A stretch of 38,259 nt of DNA, taken from contig JAANAU010000032.1 of NCBI GenBank assembly GCA_011089965.1, positions 1 through 38,259 on the forward strand, given 5' to 3'. This DNA comes from Magnetococcales bacterium (lineage in GTDB: Bacteria; Pseudomonadota; Magnetococcia; Magnetococcales; Magnetaquicoccaceae). The notes below the pieces were generated by a model that saw only the letters and a program-made list of their open reading frames with translations, was not told the DNA's origin and did not search any database. Positions 7,478 through 16,702 of the stretch are shown here, one piece after another (within the stretch, counting starts at the first letter, position 1; each line of letters opens with the position of its first letter). Both the position numbers and the translations under genes were made by a program.

Positions 7478-10400
7478 GCGACACCCTCTTGGGCTAGGTG
7501 TTGAACCAGGGCTTCCACATACTGTTCCAGATTTGGATACATCGATTGAGCATCTTCCCAGGCATCCATTTCAACCTGGCCGATCAGACGGATGGCGTGC
7601 GATGCCAACCGGTTGGCCCCGATGTGTTCGGCCATGTTGCGTAACCAGTTGCACTCAAGCACAACACTGCCCAGATCGGTCTGCTGCAACGATTGATGTA
7701 ACTTGAACAGGTGATTGGGTGCTTCAACGATGAAGTTCTGCCTGAAACGCCGCAGCGTCTCGGCGTCGATCTCCACACCGCTCAAAACGATTTCACTGAC
7801 CGGTTTGACCGGTTTGACCGGTTTGCGTACTGGAGGGGTATTGATTTTCGAGAAGCCAGAGACCATTTCAACGAGTTCATGGGGCTGATACGGTTTCAAG
7901 AGAAAACCGTTCATGCCAATCTCATAGCACTTTTGTCTCTCGTTCATCATCACCATGGCTGAAACCGCCACGATGGGCACGTGTGGATTCCCGACTTCGC
8001 TCGGATCGCCGTTGCGGATGCGGCGCGTGGTCTCGAAGCCATCCATGACAGGCATCTGCAAATCCATGAGGATCAGATCGAAATGAGCGCCCCGTTTAAG
8101 CGTCTCCAGGGCGTCAACCCCGTTGTTGGCGATCATCACACGATGCCCTTGATAGACGAGAATATCCTGGGCAAGTTTCTGATTGCCGGGCAGATCTTCT
8201 ACCAGAAGGATCTCAAGGGGTTGCAATGACTTGGACAGCAATGGGTTGATCGCAATTGCCGGATCCTCGGCAGTCTGTCCAGTTGGCTGCGTCAGGAGTT
8301 GCTGGATTTTTTTCAACAGATAGAATTGCCGCACCGGCTTTTTGATCAGGACTGCCTTCTGAAAAAGCCCATCCAGGACAAATTGTTTGGATGTCAGATA
8401 GGGCGAGACCAAGACGAGGATGCGGGATTGGTAGTACAGATAGGGATCTTGCTCCAACCCGCTAACACGCTGCTTAATCGTTTCGTCCACCACCACCAGG
8501 TCGAAAGGATGATGGACATTTTGGTCCATTTGCTCCTGGAGATCTGCGCAATTATTGACGTAAGTCACTATTGCACCATGAAAACACAACAGGTTTTCGA
8601 TGATCTCGCCCCCCGTGGGATGCGTATCGGCCAGAAGTATCCGTCTTTCCTGCAACGGGGCCGAGGTGTCTGCCGCATGATCGCTCCGACGCGGTTTCAT
8701 CCAAGGCTCCTGTTCCGGTTGTTCCTTGGCAATGGCCAGAGGAAGCGAGAAATGAAAGCAACTGCCATGCCCCTCCCGACTGATCACCTGCAGTTTGCCT
8801 CCCATCATCTCGACCAGATGGCGCGAGATCGTCAACCCCAGACCCGTGCCACCGAATTTGCGGGCAATCGATCCATCCGCCTGTACGAAACTCTGGAAAA
8901 TCTGTTGTTGCTGATTTTCGGGTATTCCGATACCGGTATCGCGCACAGAAAAACGCACACGAAATTCCGGACCATTGTGGGGGTCACACAACGCATCGTG
9001 TTCGACCGTAAGGACGATCTCTCCGGCGTTGGTGAATTTGATGGCGTTGTTGATCAGGTTGATGATGATCTGCTTTAAACGCAACGGATCTCCCATCAGG
9101 GTACGCGGCAGATCCATCGGGATGCGGGTGTAGAGACTCAACCCTTTTTGATGGGCCTTGATCGCGAGCATTTCGCAGGCTCCTTCCAGTTGACCGAGCA
9201 GGTCGAAAGGAGTCGATTCAAGTTGAAAGTGGCCCGCCTCAATCTTGGAAAGATCCAGAATGCCGTTGATCAGTTCGAGCAACGACAGGGATGAACTGCG
9301 CACGATTTCCAGATTGCCGAACATTTCCTCGCGGGAGAGTGGGGTATTCAACACCAGATCGGTCATGCCGATGATCACATTGAGCGGAGTGCGGATCTCG
9401 TGGCTCATGTTCGCCAGGAATTGGCTCTTGGCATTATTGGCGATTTCCGCTCTTTCTTGGGACTCCTTCAATGCCTGATCCACATGTGAACGTATGACAA
9501 GATTGACAAGAACCTTTCCTATCGAATCAAACATCAGATTGTGGAAAGCTCCTTGCATGATTGTTTCATCTACCACCATACGGAAGATTCCAATATTTTC
9601 TGAATTGGAAATCAGAGGGATGCAATAATCAAACTTGTTCTCTATCTCTGCTTCAATAAAGCGATTGCCCGGAGAGACAAATACACTCAACAATGGATTG
9701 GTATGTAATGAGTGAATGCAGAGCGAGCAATCATTGGATGCATACTCACAACAATACTGTTTTGGGAATTTGCCTTCTGGGCAGTCTGCAAGCAACTCGA
9801 AAATGTTATCATGCTTATTGCTTAAATAAATTCCCAACCAGTTTTCCCCATGGAGTAGCCACGGCAACTTGCCGATGAAATCCAAAGCCATCTGCAACTT
9901 TTCTTGCAGGGAACAATCCTTAAGAGAAAGATGCAGAATATGGTTCACGGTTTGTTGTGTCTGCAATGCAATGGTGGCATTTTTCTCAGATCGCTTTATC
10001 CTTTCCAACTCATTGTTCTTGCTTTCTGTATTTTGCTCTGCAACCAGAAGGGTATCATTCAGTGCGCGTACCAACTGTTGAAATGCAGTCGCATCTCGAA
10101 TACTTGCAACACCATATATCTCTTGATCAATTTTAACAAGAAAAAGGGAAATTTCAACTTGAATATGAAACCCGCCAGAACATACAGCAACCGAATTGAA
10201 TCGTTTAAGAAATTTCGGCATCAAATTTTCTTGATTCCTTAGATGTTCCAGGCCACGTTTATGCATGGAACCATACTCTGATGGGATCAATAAATCGCCA
10301 ATATCCTTGCCAATGCAATCTTCTCTGATAAAACCAAATAATTTTTCTGAAGAACGATTGAACTCTATGATTCTGCCGCAAAGATCAGCAATAATGACGG

Positions 10401-10533
10401 CGTCTATACTGTAATCAATGAACGAACGAGAGAAGCTGTCAACATTGAAATAATTTTGGTTGTTATTGTATGGATGTGTCAGTGTACCATTCTTGGGGGC
10501 AGGATTGGATATCATGGCATCATGTTGGATCAT
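7474..10533 (-). CDS. Hybrid sensor histidine kinase (PAS, GAF-like, HisKA, HATPase, two receivers, Hpt-like)
   Basis: The protein has 1019 residues from the ATG at 10533, chosen because GGGAGAAAAC lies just upstream. A longer reading to 10575 would overlap the preceding gene more. Domains: PAS (about 40-150); a GAF-like sensor region (about 200-345) with clustered cysteines C251, C261, C262, C269 and C272; HisKA with H378 in SHEIRTPLN; HATPase_c (about 480-600) with N, G1 (DTGIGIP) and G2 (GGTGLGL) boxes; a weak receiver (about 630-745, D683); a canonical receiver (774-892) with D824 in [12 protein letters not shown]; and an Hpt-like end (about 925-1010) in which the phosphorylatable His is replaced ([13 protein letters not shown]). 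No membrane segment is evident, so sensing is probably cytosolic. Its partner is likely the adjacent CheY-like protein. Confidence 0.9.
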   Translation of the reverse strand: MIQHDAMISNPAPKNGTLTHPYNNNQNYFNVDSFSRSFIDYSIDAVIIADLCGRIIEFNRSSEKLFGFIREDCIGKDIGDLLIPSEYGSMHKRGLEHLRNQENLMPKFLKRFNSVAVCSGGFHIQVEISLFLVKIDQEIYGVASIRDATAFQQLVRALNDTLLVAEQNTESKNNELERIKRSEKNATIALQTQQTVNHILHLSLKDCSLQEKLQMALDFIGKLPWLLHGENWLGIYLSNKHDNIFELLADCPEGKFPKQYCCEYASNDCSLCIHSLHTNPLLSVFVSPGNRFIEAEIENKFDYCIPLISNSENIGIFRMVVDETIMQGAFHNLMFDSIGKVLVNLVIRSHVDQALKESQERAEIANNAKSQFLANMSHEIRTPLNVIIGMTDLVLNTPLSREEMFGNLEIVRSSSLSLLELINGILDLSKIEAGHFQLESTPFDLLGQLEGACEMLAIKAHQKGLSLYTRIPMDLPRTLMGDPLRLKQIIINLINNAIKFTNAGEIVLTVEHDALCDPHNGPEFRVRFSVRDTGIGIPENQQQQIFQSFVQADGSIARKFGGTGLGLTISRHLVEMMGGKLQVISREGHGSCFHFSLPLAIAKEQPEQEPWMKPRRSDHAADTSAPLQERRILLADTHPTGGEIIENLLCFHGAIVTYVNNCADLQEQMDQNVHHPFDLVVVDETIKQRVSGLEQDPYLYYQSRILVLVSPYLTSKQFVLDGLFQKAVLIKKPVRQFYLLKKIQQLLTQPTGQTAEDPAIAINPLLSKSLQPLEILLVEDLPGNQKLAQDILVYQGHRVMIANNGVDALETLKRGAHFDLILMDLQMPVMDGFETTRRIRNGDPSEVGNPHVPIVAVSAMVMMNERQKCYEIGMNGFLLKPYQPHELVEMVSGFSKINTPPVRKPVKPVKPVSEIVLSGVEIDAETLRRFRQNFIVEAPNHLFKLHQSLQQTDLGSVVLECNWLRNMAEHIGANRLASHAIRLIGQVEMDAWEDAQSMYPNLEQYVEALVQHLAQEGVA
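7797..7823 (-). repeat. Three tandem 9-base units inside the hybrid kinase gene
   Basis: TGACCGGTT is repeated three times exactly. It encodes a KPVKPVKPV-type linker between the second receiver and the Hpt-like end of the kinase. The unit is in frame, so copy-number change would only alter linker length. Confidence 0.85.
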
Positions 10534-11113
10534 GATGGTTTTCTCCCAGACTCTCGACGGTATGTGACAGGCCAAAGTTCACCACGTAGGGCACGACATG
10601 CCGTTCGGCGCCGATGTTGACATAATAGATTCCCCGGCGTGAGGTCTGTTTCCAGGTCAGCCGGTAGCGCACCATCTGGCCCGGTTCGGTGGAAAAATGG
10701 ATCTTCACCCGCCGGGTCACCTGGGTGCCGAATTCAATGTGCAGCGTTTTCTTGAGTTCCTTTTCCACCAGGCCGTCCACCAGACGCAGGACCGAGGATT
10801 TGACCTGATTGGAGCGCTCCTGGCTGCGATCCACGGCAAAGCTGATCTCGGCGGTACGCGTGAACTCATGTTCACTGGTCAACACCTTGTTGCCATAGCG
10901 ATTGTCCAGAGGCACATCCTCAATCGCCAGAATCACCGACTCTTCCTGGATCAGTTGTTCACCCACCAATTCGATCAGCGAGAGCGACGTTCGCTCGGAT
11001 CGGGTGTTGCGGGGAGCGTCCTCTATCTGTTCACTCAAGATGGTCGGTCCGAACTTCTTGCCGAGCATGCCGCCCAACAGTGCCGCCACGCCATAGGGAA
11101 TCAATTGCAACAT
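10520..11113 (-). CDS. Protein of unknown function with hydrophobic N-terminus
   Basis: The protein has 197 residues and I do not recognise it. Residues about 3-24 (QLIPYGVAALLGGMLGKKFG) are hydrophobic and Gly-rich, suggesting a short membrane anchor or hairpin. The rest looks like a mixed alpha/beta domain with strands EFTRTAEISFAVD, TRRVKIHFSTE and YYVNIGAERHVVPYVVNFGL. No enzymatic motif is visible. The start is supported by GGGAGACGAAA. It lies 59 bases after the coiled-coil gene and overlaps the start of the hybrid kinase gene by 14 bases, tying the magnetosome genes to the signalling block. It could be a magnetosome-associated or signalling accessory protein. Confidence 0.6.
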   Translation of the reverse strand: MLQLIPYGVAALLGGMLGKKFGPTILSEQIEDAPRNTRSERTSLSLIELVGEQLIQEESVILAIEDVPLDNRYGNKVLTSEHEFTRTAEISFAVDRSQERSNQVKSSVLRLVDGLVEKELKKTLHIEFGTQVTRRVKIHFSTEPGQMVRYRLTWKQTSRRGIYYVNIGAERHVVPYVVNFGLSHTVESLGENHHDPT

Positions 11114-11172
11114 TTTCGTCTCCCGGGTCGATTTCGTGAACGCTCTCCAGCTTTAGTCGTCACAAAGAGAAC

Positions 11173-12075
11173 TCACCCCTCAACGACCACCCCAAACGGT
11201 TTGAGCTGCTCCTGATGCGCCATGTGCTGCATCAACTCCATCTGTCGAATCCGCTCCATCTGCTGGGCATGCGCCTGATGCATGCGCTGCATCTCTCCCA
11301 AAAAACTGGGAAAATCATCGTGCAGTTGTGCCATCAGATCGTGCGCCTGAACGATGATCTCAAGATTGTTCCGGAACAGACGCCCAACGTGCTGGAACGG
11401 CGTCACCACGATCTGCAACGCTTGCTGGGTGCGCTCGAATGCGGCCTGGCACTTCTCCATCTCCAAACTGACATGCTCCAGCATTCCGGCGATCTCCCGG
11501 TCTGTGCCGGTGCGCTGCCCAGTCATCAACTCGTTCAACTCTTTCAAGGCGTTGTTCTTCATCTCCTCGGCCTGACGACCTTCCTCTTCCAGCATTTCGA
11601 TCAACGGCTTCAAATAGATCATCAGGCGCGGATCAATGCGTTTTTCCAATGTTTGCAGAATGGTGCTCTGTTGGCTCTGGAATTTGTCAAACATGTCAGG
11701 AACCTGGGAGAGGGCGTCGAGTTTTTCGACCATCGGGGATGCCGTGCTCAAATGGACGCTTTCGGATTTCTCCAGCATGTGTTGCAACGTCGCCTTCAGA
11801 TCGGCCATCTCCTTGCGCATCTCGACCAGCCCTTGCGAAAGCTCGGGGCTGACCCGAGTCTCTCCCAGAGTTGCGCCGTCGGTCTCTGGATCCATGCGAC
11901 GCATGAAGTTGGTGATGGTATCTGCGGAGATTTCGATGCGATTGAGCTTTTCGTCCAGACTCTTGACATGTACCGCTGTTGAAAGATGCACCTCCACCAC
12001 TTTTTTCAACAAATCTTCCAAGAGGGAGATGCGATTTTGCAGACCGGTATCGACGGAATCGGCGCTCTGAGCCAT
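11173..12075 (-). CDS. Coiled-coil protein of unknown function
   Basis: The protein has 300 residues and is almost entirely helical, with heptad-like patterns at about 14-55 (LEDLLKKVVEV and following), 75-120 and 140-215. The C-terminus (about 255-292) is Met/Gln/His-rich (EMQRMHQAHAQQMERIRQME), which might bind metal, though composition alone does not show it. There is no membrane segment, signal peptide or catalytic motif. A clear AAGGAGCG site precedes the ATG. It begins 21 bases after mamT and so is probably in the magnetosome operon. The motif VHLSTA occurs twice (about 29-34 and 107-112), suggesting an internal duplication. A scaffold or adaptor role is a guess. Confidence 0.6.
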   Translation of the reverse strand: MAQSADSVDTGLQNRISLLEDLLKKVVEVHLSTAVHVKSLDEKLNRIEISADTITNFMRRMDPETDGATLGETRVSPELSQGLVEMRKEMADLKATLQHMLEKSESVHLSTASPMVEKLDALSQVPDMFDKFQSQQSTILQTLEKRIDPRLMIYLKPLIEMLEEEGRQAEEMKNNALKELNELMTGQRTGTDREIAGMLEHVSLEMEKCQAAFERTQQALQIVVTPFQHVGRLFRNNLEIIVQAHDLMAQLHDDFPSFLGEMQRMHQAHAQQMERIRQMELMQHMAHQEQLKPFGVVVEG

Positions 12076-12096
12076 AATGATCGCTCCTTAAAGACG

Positions 12097-12615
12097 TTAT
12101 CTGGTTTGTACATACACCAAAATATCATGACACTTGATGCACCGACCCGAGGGCGGATGCGGTCTGGTCGAATTCGGCATGATCGGCGGCCCGACCTTGT
12201 AGTAGGTCGAAACCTGTTCCCACACCTTGGCCACGGGCGTGGCCGGCTGACTTCCCGCTGGCGCCCCGCCACGGATCAGATGGCAGTTGGTGCATGGCCC
12301 CCAGGTCGGATGTGGCATGCTCGCACCCGGGTTGATGGTCGGGATGCGCTTGACCAGCATGCGCTGCAACGAAGTGGATGGCGGATTCACGAGTTGCAAC
12401 ACCGGTTCCTGCAGGGAGGGTTGCGTGGGCTTGGGGATTGATCCGAACACTTCGCCCTGCACCTGCCCGGTTGCCTCGCCGGAAAACAGTGGCAACGCAT
12501 TTTTGCCACCGCCAAAACCGCCAAAACCCCACAAGATCAATCCCGCCACAACGATCAGCACGATCACTGCAGCCGCCGCCTTGAAAATCGTTGAGTGGAA
12601 GGGCAGATCGCTCAT
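12097..12615 (-). CDS. mamT: MamT, magnetosome magnetochrome c-type cytochrome
   Basis: The protein has 172 residues from the ATG at 12615. An upstream in-frame extension would overlap mamS. One transmembrane segment (about 12-31) anchors the protein, with the rest facing the magnetosome lumen. Two magnetochrome motifs are visible: PHPTWGPCTNCH (CxxCH at 108-112) and PHPPSGRCIKCH (159-163). This double CxxCH arrangement, specific to magnetotactic bacteria, covalently binds heme c and is thought to help set the Fe(II)/Fe(III) balance for magnetite growth. In Magnetospirillum, mamT loss gives smaller or altered crystals. It lies directly after mamS, as in known mamAB operons. Only a weak ribosome binding site is visible. 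Confidence 0.93.
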   Translation of the reverse strand: MSDLPFHSTIFKAAAAVIVLIVVAGLILWGFGGFGGGKNALPLFSGEATGQVQGEVFGSIPKPTQPSLQEPVLQLVNPPSTSLQRMLVKRIPTINPGASMPHPTWGPCTNCHLIRGGAPAGSQPATPVAKVWEQVSTYYKVGPPIMPNSTRPHPPSGRCIKCHDILVYVQTR

Positions 12616-12622
12616 GGCTTTG

Positions 12623-13192
12623 TCAACGCAGCTTGTTGGACCAAAGGGCAAACCCTTCGTCGTTGCGCAATTGACAGATTTTGCCGTTGATGCGGAGCCG
12701 CTTGGCATAGATCAACGGACGCGCCCCACCCTTTTCGTAGGAGAAGCCGGTGCCTTCCACCATCACATCATGCGCCAGCGGGCAGCCGAGATATTTCAGA
12801 AACCAACCCGGTCCGACCGAAACGCGCGCCTCCGCGCCATTGGCCCCTGTGATCCACAGATGCAGTTGACCATCGCTCTGGGGCTGTTCGGAGACCTGTT
12901 GCACCCTTCCGCTGAAGGTCACGGTTGGAGCCTGTTGCAACTGGATCAGCCCGGCGGCACCGGTGCCACCATCAGGCGGGGTGCGCGGTGCGGCCACCGG
13001 AATCATGTGCAATGCCTGCTGATCCCCAGGACGCAGCAGGGCATTGGTTCCCACCTGTCCCATCGCCACGGTCGGGTTGGCCGGTTGACGCTCCCAGAGC
13101 CGTTCCGGCAGCATGGCAGCCACCACGATGAGCAGAACCAACACCACGCCTGCAAGCAGAATCCACTCCGCCGGATTCAAGGAACGTTTCAT
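12623..13192 (-). CDS. mamS: MamS, magnetosome crystal maturation protein
   Basis: The protein has 189 residues. One N-terminal transmembrane segment (about 10-28, WILLAGVVLVLLIVVAAML) is followed by a linker and a globular domain (about 85-189) with strands TVTFSGRVQQVSEQPQSDGQ and ARVSVGPGWFLKYLGC. MamS has no known enzymatic activity. In Magnetospirillum it is needed for normal crystal size and shape, and it has a paralogous relation to MamR-type small proteins only by function. Here it lies between mamB and mamT, the conserved order. It starts 12 bases after mamB. The identification rests on the domain pattern and the position. Confidence 0.9.
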   Translation of the reverse strand: MKRSLNPAEWILLAGVVLVLLIVVAAMLPERLWERQPANPTVAMGQVGTNALLRPGDQQALHMIPVAAPRTPPDGGTGAAGLIQLQQAPTVTFSGRVQQVSEQPQSDGQLHLWITGANGAEARVSVGPGWFLKYLGCPLAHDVMVEGTGFSYEKGGARPLIYAKRLRINGKICQLRNDEGFALWSNKLR

Positions 13193-13204
13193 CCGGTCAT
13201 CTCC

Positions 13205-14092
13205 TCATGCTTCATCCCGGATATCCGGGGTGAGATAGAACTGCATGCTGCCGACATTTTCCAAATTGAGACGCAACTTCTCCGTCAGGGCGGCCAGGAC
13301 CAGATCTCCTTCAAACACCTTCAAATTCTTGTCCACCCGCAGATCGGCTTCAATGTAGAGCGATTCGCCCAGACTGCGCGCACGCAGGTAATTGATCCCC
13401 TGAATGTGCGGGAAGGCACGAATGATCTTGTAGATCCCCTCCAACTCTTCGATATCCGGCGAGGCGTCCATCAGGTTGTCCACTGCCTCGATGATCAATT
13501 CGATGCCGATCTTGATCACCAGGATCGACAGGATGATCGCGGCCAGAGGGTCAGCCACCGGAAAGTCCAGCACCGTAGCGAAGAACAAACCCACCACCAT
13601 GCCGACCGAGGAGAAGGCATCGGAACGGTTGTCCCAGGCGTTGGCCATGATCGCCGGGCTGTTGTTTTCGACCGCCACGCAGCGTTGATATTGATACATC
13701 AACTCGTTGCCAATCGTAGAGACCACTGCAGCCACCAGGGACATGCGATCCGGAGTGGCAAAGGTGTTGTTGATGATGCTTAACAACGCATCCACCATGA
13801 TGAAGATCGAACCGATCACAAGAATCAATCCGACGATCCCGGAAGAGATGTGTTGGATCTTGCCGTAGCCGTAGGCGAATTTCTCATCCGCCGGTCGGTC
13901 GGAGAGCCGCAGACTGAACAAGGTGAAAACGCTTGCCAGAAGATCGGCCATGGAATGGAAGGCATCCGCCATCAATGCCGCACAATTGGTCACCAGCGAC
14001 ATGATGATTTTGTAGGTGACCATGAAGACATTGAACCAGATCGAATACCAGGTCACGTAATCACGGCAGCGTATACAATGCGGATACTTCAT
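13205..14092 (-). CDS. mamB: MamB, magnetosome cation diffusion facilitator
   Basis: The protein has 295 residues and belongs to the CDF family, with six predicted transmembrane helices followed by a cytosolic metal-binding domain (about 210-295). It would move Fe(II) into the magnetosome and is required for membrane invagination, working with MamM. A CxxC pair (C6, C9 in PHCIRC) opens the protein. The intramembrane site includes H46 and D50 (ADAFHSMAD) and D154/D158 (NAWDNRSDAF). It lies between mamQ and mamS, as in other magnetosome islands. The 60-base gap to mamQ contains no obvious element. Distinguishing MamB from MamM rests on H46 versus Y46, D154 versus H157, and gene order. Confidence 0.95.
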   Translation of the reverse strand: MKYPHCIRCRDYVTWYSIWFNVFMVTYKIIMSLVTNCAALMADAFHSMADLLASVFTLFSLRLSDRPADEKFAYGYGKIQHISSGIVGLILVIGSIFIMVDALLSIINNTFATPDRMSLVAAVVSTIGNELMYQYQRCVAVENNSPAIMANAWDNRSDAFSSVGMVVGLFFATVLDFPVADPLAAIILSILVIKIGIELIIEAVDNLMDASPDIEELEGIYKIIRAFPHIQGINYLRARSLGESLYIEADLRVDKNLKVFEGDLVLAALTEKLRLNLENVGSMQFYLTPDIRDEA

Positions 14093-14152
14093 GGCTGTCT
14101 GCGCCTTGCCTTAAAATGGTGAGCCGAATTCATTCTCATCCCCTGTCTTGCT

Positions 14153-15100
14153 CTATTTCACGCCACCGCGTCCCGGGTCCAGATTGCCCGATTCGTTGCG
14201 CACGCCGGTCGCCGGATCGCCAGCATCCGGTTTGGCCGGTATTTTCCCTGCCTCGGCAGGAGCTTTGGGCGCAACCGCAGGGGCGGAATGCTCCTTGCCA
14301 TGCGAAGTGTTCAATTCGCCCTCCGGAATCAAGCGCATAAATTTCCTGGAGTCCAGATCCATATCCATGTTGTCCGGTCCAGGTGATGCACTGAAATAGG
14401 GGTGGCGTTGAAAATTGAGAATCCGCGCCATGATCGACCATGGAAATGTGGTGATCAATGTATTGTAGACCTTGACATCTGTATTGTACTCGTCACGCCG
14501 TTGACTGATGAGATTCTCGATATCCACCAGTTTGTCCATCAACTGCTGGTAAGTGGTCGAGGTTTTGATGTCCGGGTATTGTTCCACCAGACCAAACAGC
14601 CGTGCAATCGCCTCGGCTGCCGTGGTACCGGAAGGCAGGGATGTCGGCGATTGCCCGCTCTGCGTCTCGCCATTGCCTTTGCCAGACGGTGCTGGTGTTT
14701 TGCCCATCATCCCCAAACGACCGTCCGAAACATACCGGAACACCTCCTGTTCCAGCATGGCATGGTTCAAAGTCAGATTGACCAGATTGCCGAACAGGTT
14801 GGAGCGCCGTTGCAGGGCGTCGTGAATGTGACCCTTGGCCGACAACACCTGCTCCTCGGCAGCGACAAACCGATTGAAATTATAAAAGGTCGTCACCACC
14901 AGAAAGAGAATCGCCGCAATGCTGAATCCCAGAATCAGCGTTTTGGATCGAATCGGTGGCATTTCGACGACAGGCGTGGTCTCTTCCTCCTCCTGATAGA
15001 GTTGACGCATCAGTTTGCGCATCCGCTGCATGCGCTCACTGCTGGTCATCTCCAGGCCGAGGTCATCCATCTCGTCCATCGGGTCGCGTTTATCCGCCAT
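14153..15100 (-). CDS. mamQ: MamQ, LemA-like magnetosome membrane protein
   Basis: The protein has 315 residues. An acidic cytosolic N-terminus (1-50) precedes one transmembrane helix (about 54-73) and a long helical domain of the LemA family (about 76-255), with characteristic FNRFVAAEEQV and later PWSIMARILNFQRHPYF (LemA proteins typically have FP...A...f...pyF). The C-terminal 60 residues are low-complexity (Pro, Ala, Lys). MamQ is one of the four proteins (with MamI, MamL and MamB) essential for magnetosome membrane formation in Magnetospirillum. It follows mamA by 23 bases. No mamR gene is present between them, unlike in Magnetospirillum. Confidence 0.93.
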   Translation of the reverse strand: MADKRDPMDEMDDLGLEMTSSERMQRMRKLMRQLYQEEEETTPVVEMPPIRSKTLILGFSIAAILFLVVTTFYNFNRFVAAEEQVLSAKGHIHDALQRRSNLFGNLVNLTLNHAMLEQEVFRYVSDGRLGMMGKTPAPSGKGNGETQSGQSPTSLPSGTTAAEAIARLFGLVEQYPDIKTSTTYQQLMDKLVDIENLISQRRDEYNTDVKVYNTLITTFPWSIMARILNFQRHPYFSASPGPDNMDMDLDSRKFMRLIPEGELNTSHGKEHSAPAVAPKAPAEAGKIPAKPDAGDPATGVRNESGNLDPGRGGVK

Positions 15101-15123
15101 GACAGGTCACACCCAACCGTTCT

Positions 15124-15786
15124 TCAACCTTCCTGAATGACTTCCTTGATCTCCGAGGTCTTCTTGAAGAAGACCACGGCTTCATCGTGTTTGCCTTGCT
15201 GATCCAGCACGAAGCCAATCGATTGATATACCTTCATCTCGTTGGGACGAATCGCCAGGGCGTTCTGGAACGCCTCGATGGCGCCGTCGTACTCGCCGAG
15301 ATGATCCAGCGCCAATCCGAGACGGTAGTGCATGTTGAAATTGTGCGGCGTCCTGGCCAGACCGGCCTGCAATACCTCGACGGCCTTTCGGTACTCCTTG
15401 GCCTGGATGTAGGCCATGCCGAGAATCGAACTCACCCGCGAACTGGCAGGATCCAACTCCCGCGCTTTTTCCAAGGTCATGATGCCTTCCCGGGTCTGTT
15501 CGGTTTTCAAGTAACAGTAACCCAAGTGAAACAACGCCTCCTGATCCTTGGGCATTTGACGGATCACCTGTTCCAAAAGGGGCAGGGCCTGCCAGTACCG
15601 TCCCTGCTTGGTATGTTCGACCCCGCGTTCCCGATAGAAACGGGCGCGCATCTCGTCGTCCACCGAAAAAACCCGATTGAAGGCATCGATGGAATGGACG
15701 GCCAGACGTTGCAACACCCCCAGAGAGGCATAGGAAAACAGTTTGATCTCATCCAACATGTTGACGGGAGAACGGGTGTTACTCAT
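15124..15786 (-). CDS. mamA: MamA, TPR protein of the magnetosome surface
   Basis: The protein has 220 residues from the ATG at 15786, chosen because the upstream extension overlaps mamP and because TAAGGAAGGA precedes this ATG. The body consists of about five tetratricopeptide repeats (for example EALFHLGYCYLKTEQTREGI, ASSRVSSILGMAYIQAKEYR, FNMHYRLGLALDHLGEYDGA and EMKVYQSIGFVLDQQGKHDE). MamA homo-oligomerises through its TPR superhelix and coats the cytosolic face of the magnetosome, where it serves as a docking platform. The length matches the known protein (about 217 residues). It lies between mamP and mamQ, the conserved position. Confidence 0.94.
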   Translation of the reverse strand: MSNTRSPVNMLDEIKLFSYASLGVLQRLAVHSIDAFNRVFSVDDEMRARFYRERGVEHTKQGRYWQALPLLEQVIRQMPKDQEALFHLGYCYLKTEQTREGIMTLEKARELDPASSRVSSILGMAYIQAKEYRKAVEVLQAGLARTPHNFNMHYRLGLALDHLGEYDGAIEAFQNALAIRPNEMKVYQSIGFVLDQQGKHDEAVVFFKKTSEIKEVIQEG

Positions 15787-15808
15787 GGAGGTCTGATCCT
15801 TCCTTATA

Positions 15809-16702
15809 TTAACGGATGATGGTGTGACAAGCATGACAAGGCCCCCGATCCTTGTGGGGGGAGGCCGCATTCGCCCGGATGGGCGGAGGCGGCAGTATGA
15901 TCCCATCCGGATCCGGGACGATATGCCCCGTAGTGCCGATGGCATGACACTGGGTACACGGACCCCGGTAGGGGTGTGGCATGATCTCGCCGGGCAGAAT
16001 CATTGGCGCGGTCTCCACCTGGGCATAGCCGAGATTGTTCCTGGCCACCAGCATGAACTGCTGCATTTTACCCTTGCGATAGATCAGCATCGACGCGGAT
16101 TTGGCCATCTGCACCCGCCGACTCTCCGTGACCAGATCCTCCAGACTGCGCACCGGCCTGCCGTTGACGGCCACCAGAACATCACCAGCCAACAGTCCGG
16201 CTTCGGCGGCATTCAAAGTCACTTCGTCGATCAACAACCCCTCCAGTTCCATGGGCAGTTTGAGTTTCTGCTTCAACTCATTCGACAACGGCAACGCCTC
16301 CAGTCCCTTCCAATGGCCCTCGGAGAGTCTGGCCTTGGGATTGAGATAAGGCTTCAATCCACCGGCATCGCCTGTGCCCATGGGGGCATTGGCCGTGGGA
16401 GGCATGGCAGAAGCGAACGGTGCCGACGGAGTGGTCATGACCGGTGTGGAAGGGACAGGAGCCATGCGTGCCGCAGGCATCATGGAAGAAACCCGATTGC
16501 CGGTCGTGGCGACGGTGGATGGATTGTCGGTCGTCGGAGAGAGAGTCGGATTGCCGGTCATTCCGATGACTGGTGCAACGGTGACGGTCGAATGGGTTCC
16601 TCCCCTGGTTTTTGGATCGGCCAACAGGGCGAACAGCATCAATCCGATGATCAGGATGAATCCGACCATGACCAGCAAGGTGGCATCCGGTTTCCACTTC
16701 AT
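15809..16702 (-). CDS. mamP: MamP, PDZ and double magnetochrome iron oxidase
   Basis: The protein has 297 residues from the ATG at 16702, which overlaps the mamO stop as ATGA. One transmembrane segment (about 9-28) is followed by a Thr/Pro/Ala linker, a PDZ domain (about 140-225, with [24 protein letters not shown]) and two magnetochrome motifs, [12 protein letters not shown] (CxxCH 249-253) and [12 protein letters not shown] (289-293). MamP oxidises Fe(II) in an acidic crucible formed by its PDZ dimer and yields mixed-valence precursors of magnetite. A longer reading to 17083 overlaps mamO in another frame and is not needed. The order mamO-mamP-mamA is conserved. Confidence 0.94.
   Translation of the reverse strand: MKWKPDATLLVMVGFILIIGLMLFALLADPKTRGGTHSTVTVAPVIGMTGNPTLSPTTDNPSTVATTGNRVSSMMPAARMAPVPSTPVMTTPSAPFASAMPPTANAPMGTGDAGGLKPYLNPKARLSEGHWKGLEALPLSNELKQKLKLPMELEGLLIDEVTLNAAEAGLLAGDVLVAVNGRPVRSLEDLVTESRRVQMAKSASMLIYRKGKMQQFMLVARNNLGYAQVETAPMILPGEIMPHPYRGPCTQCHAIGTTGHIVPDPDGIILPPPPIRANAASPHKDRGPCHACHTIIR

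Noticed and set aside
15124-15945. Longer mamA start at 15945
   Set aside because: The extension overlaps mamP in another frame, is Arg/Pro-rich like an antisense shadow, and the ATG at 15786 has a better ribosome binding site and matches the known MamA length.
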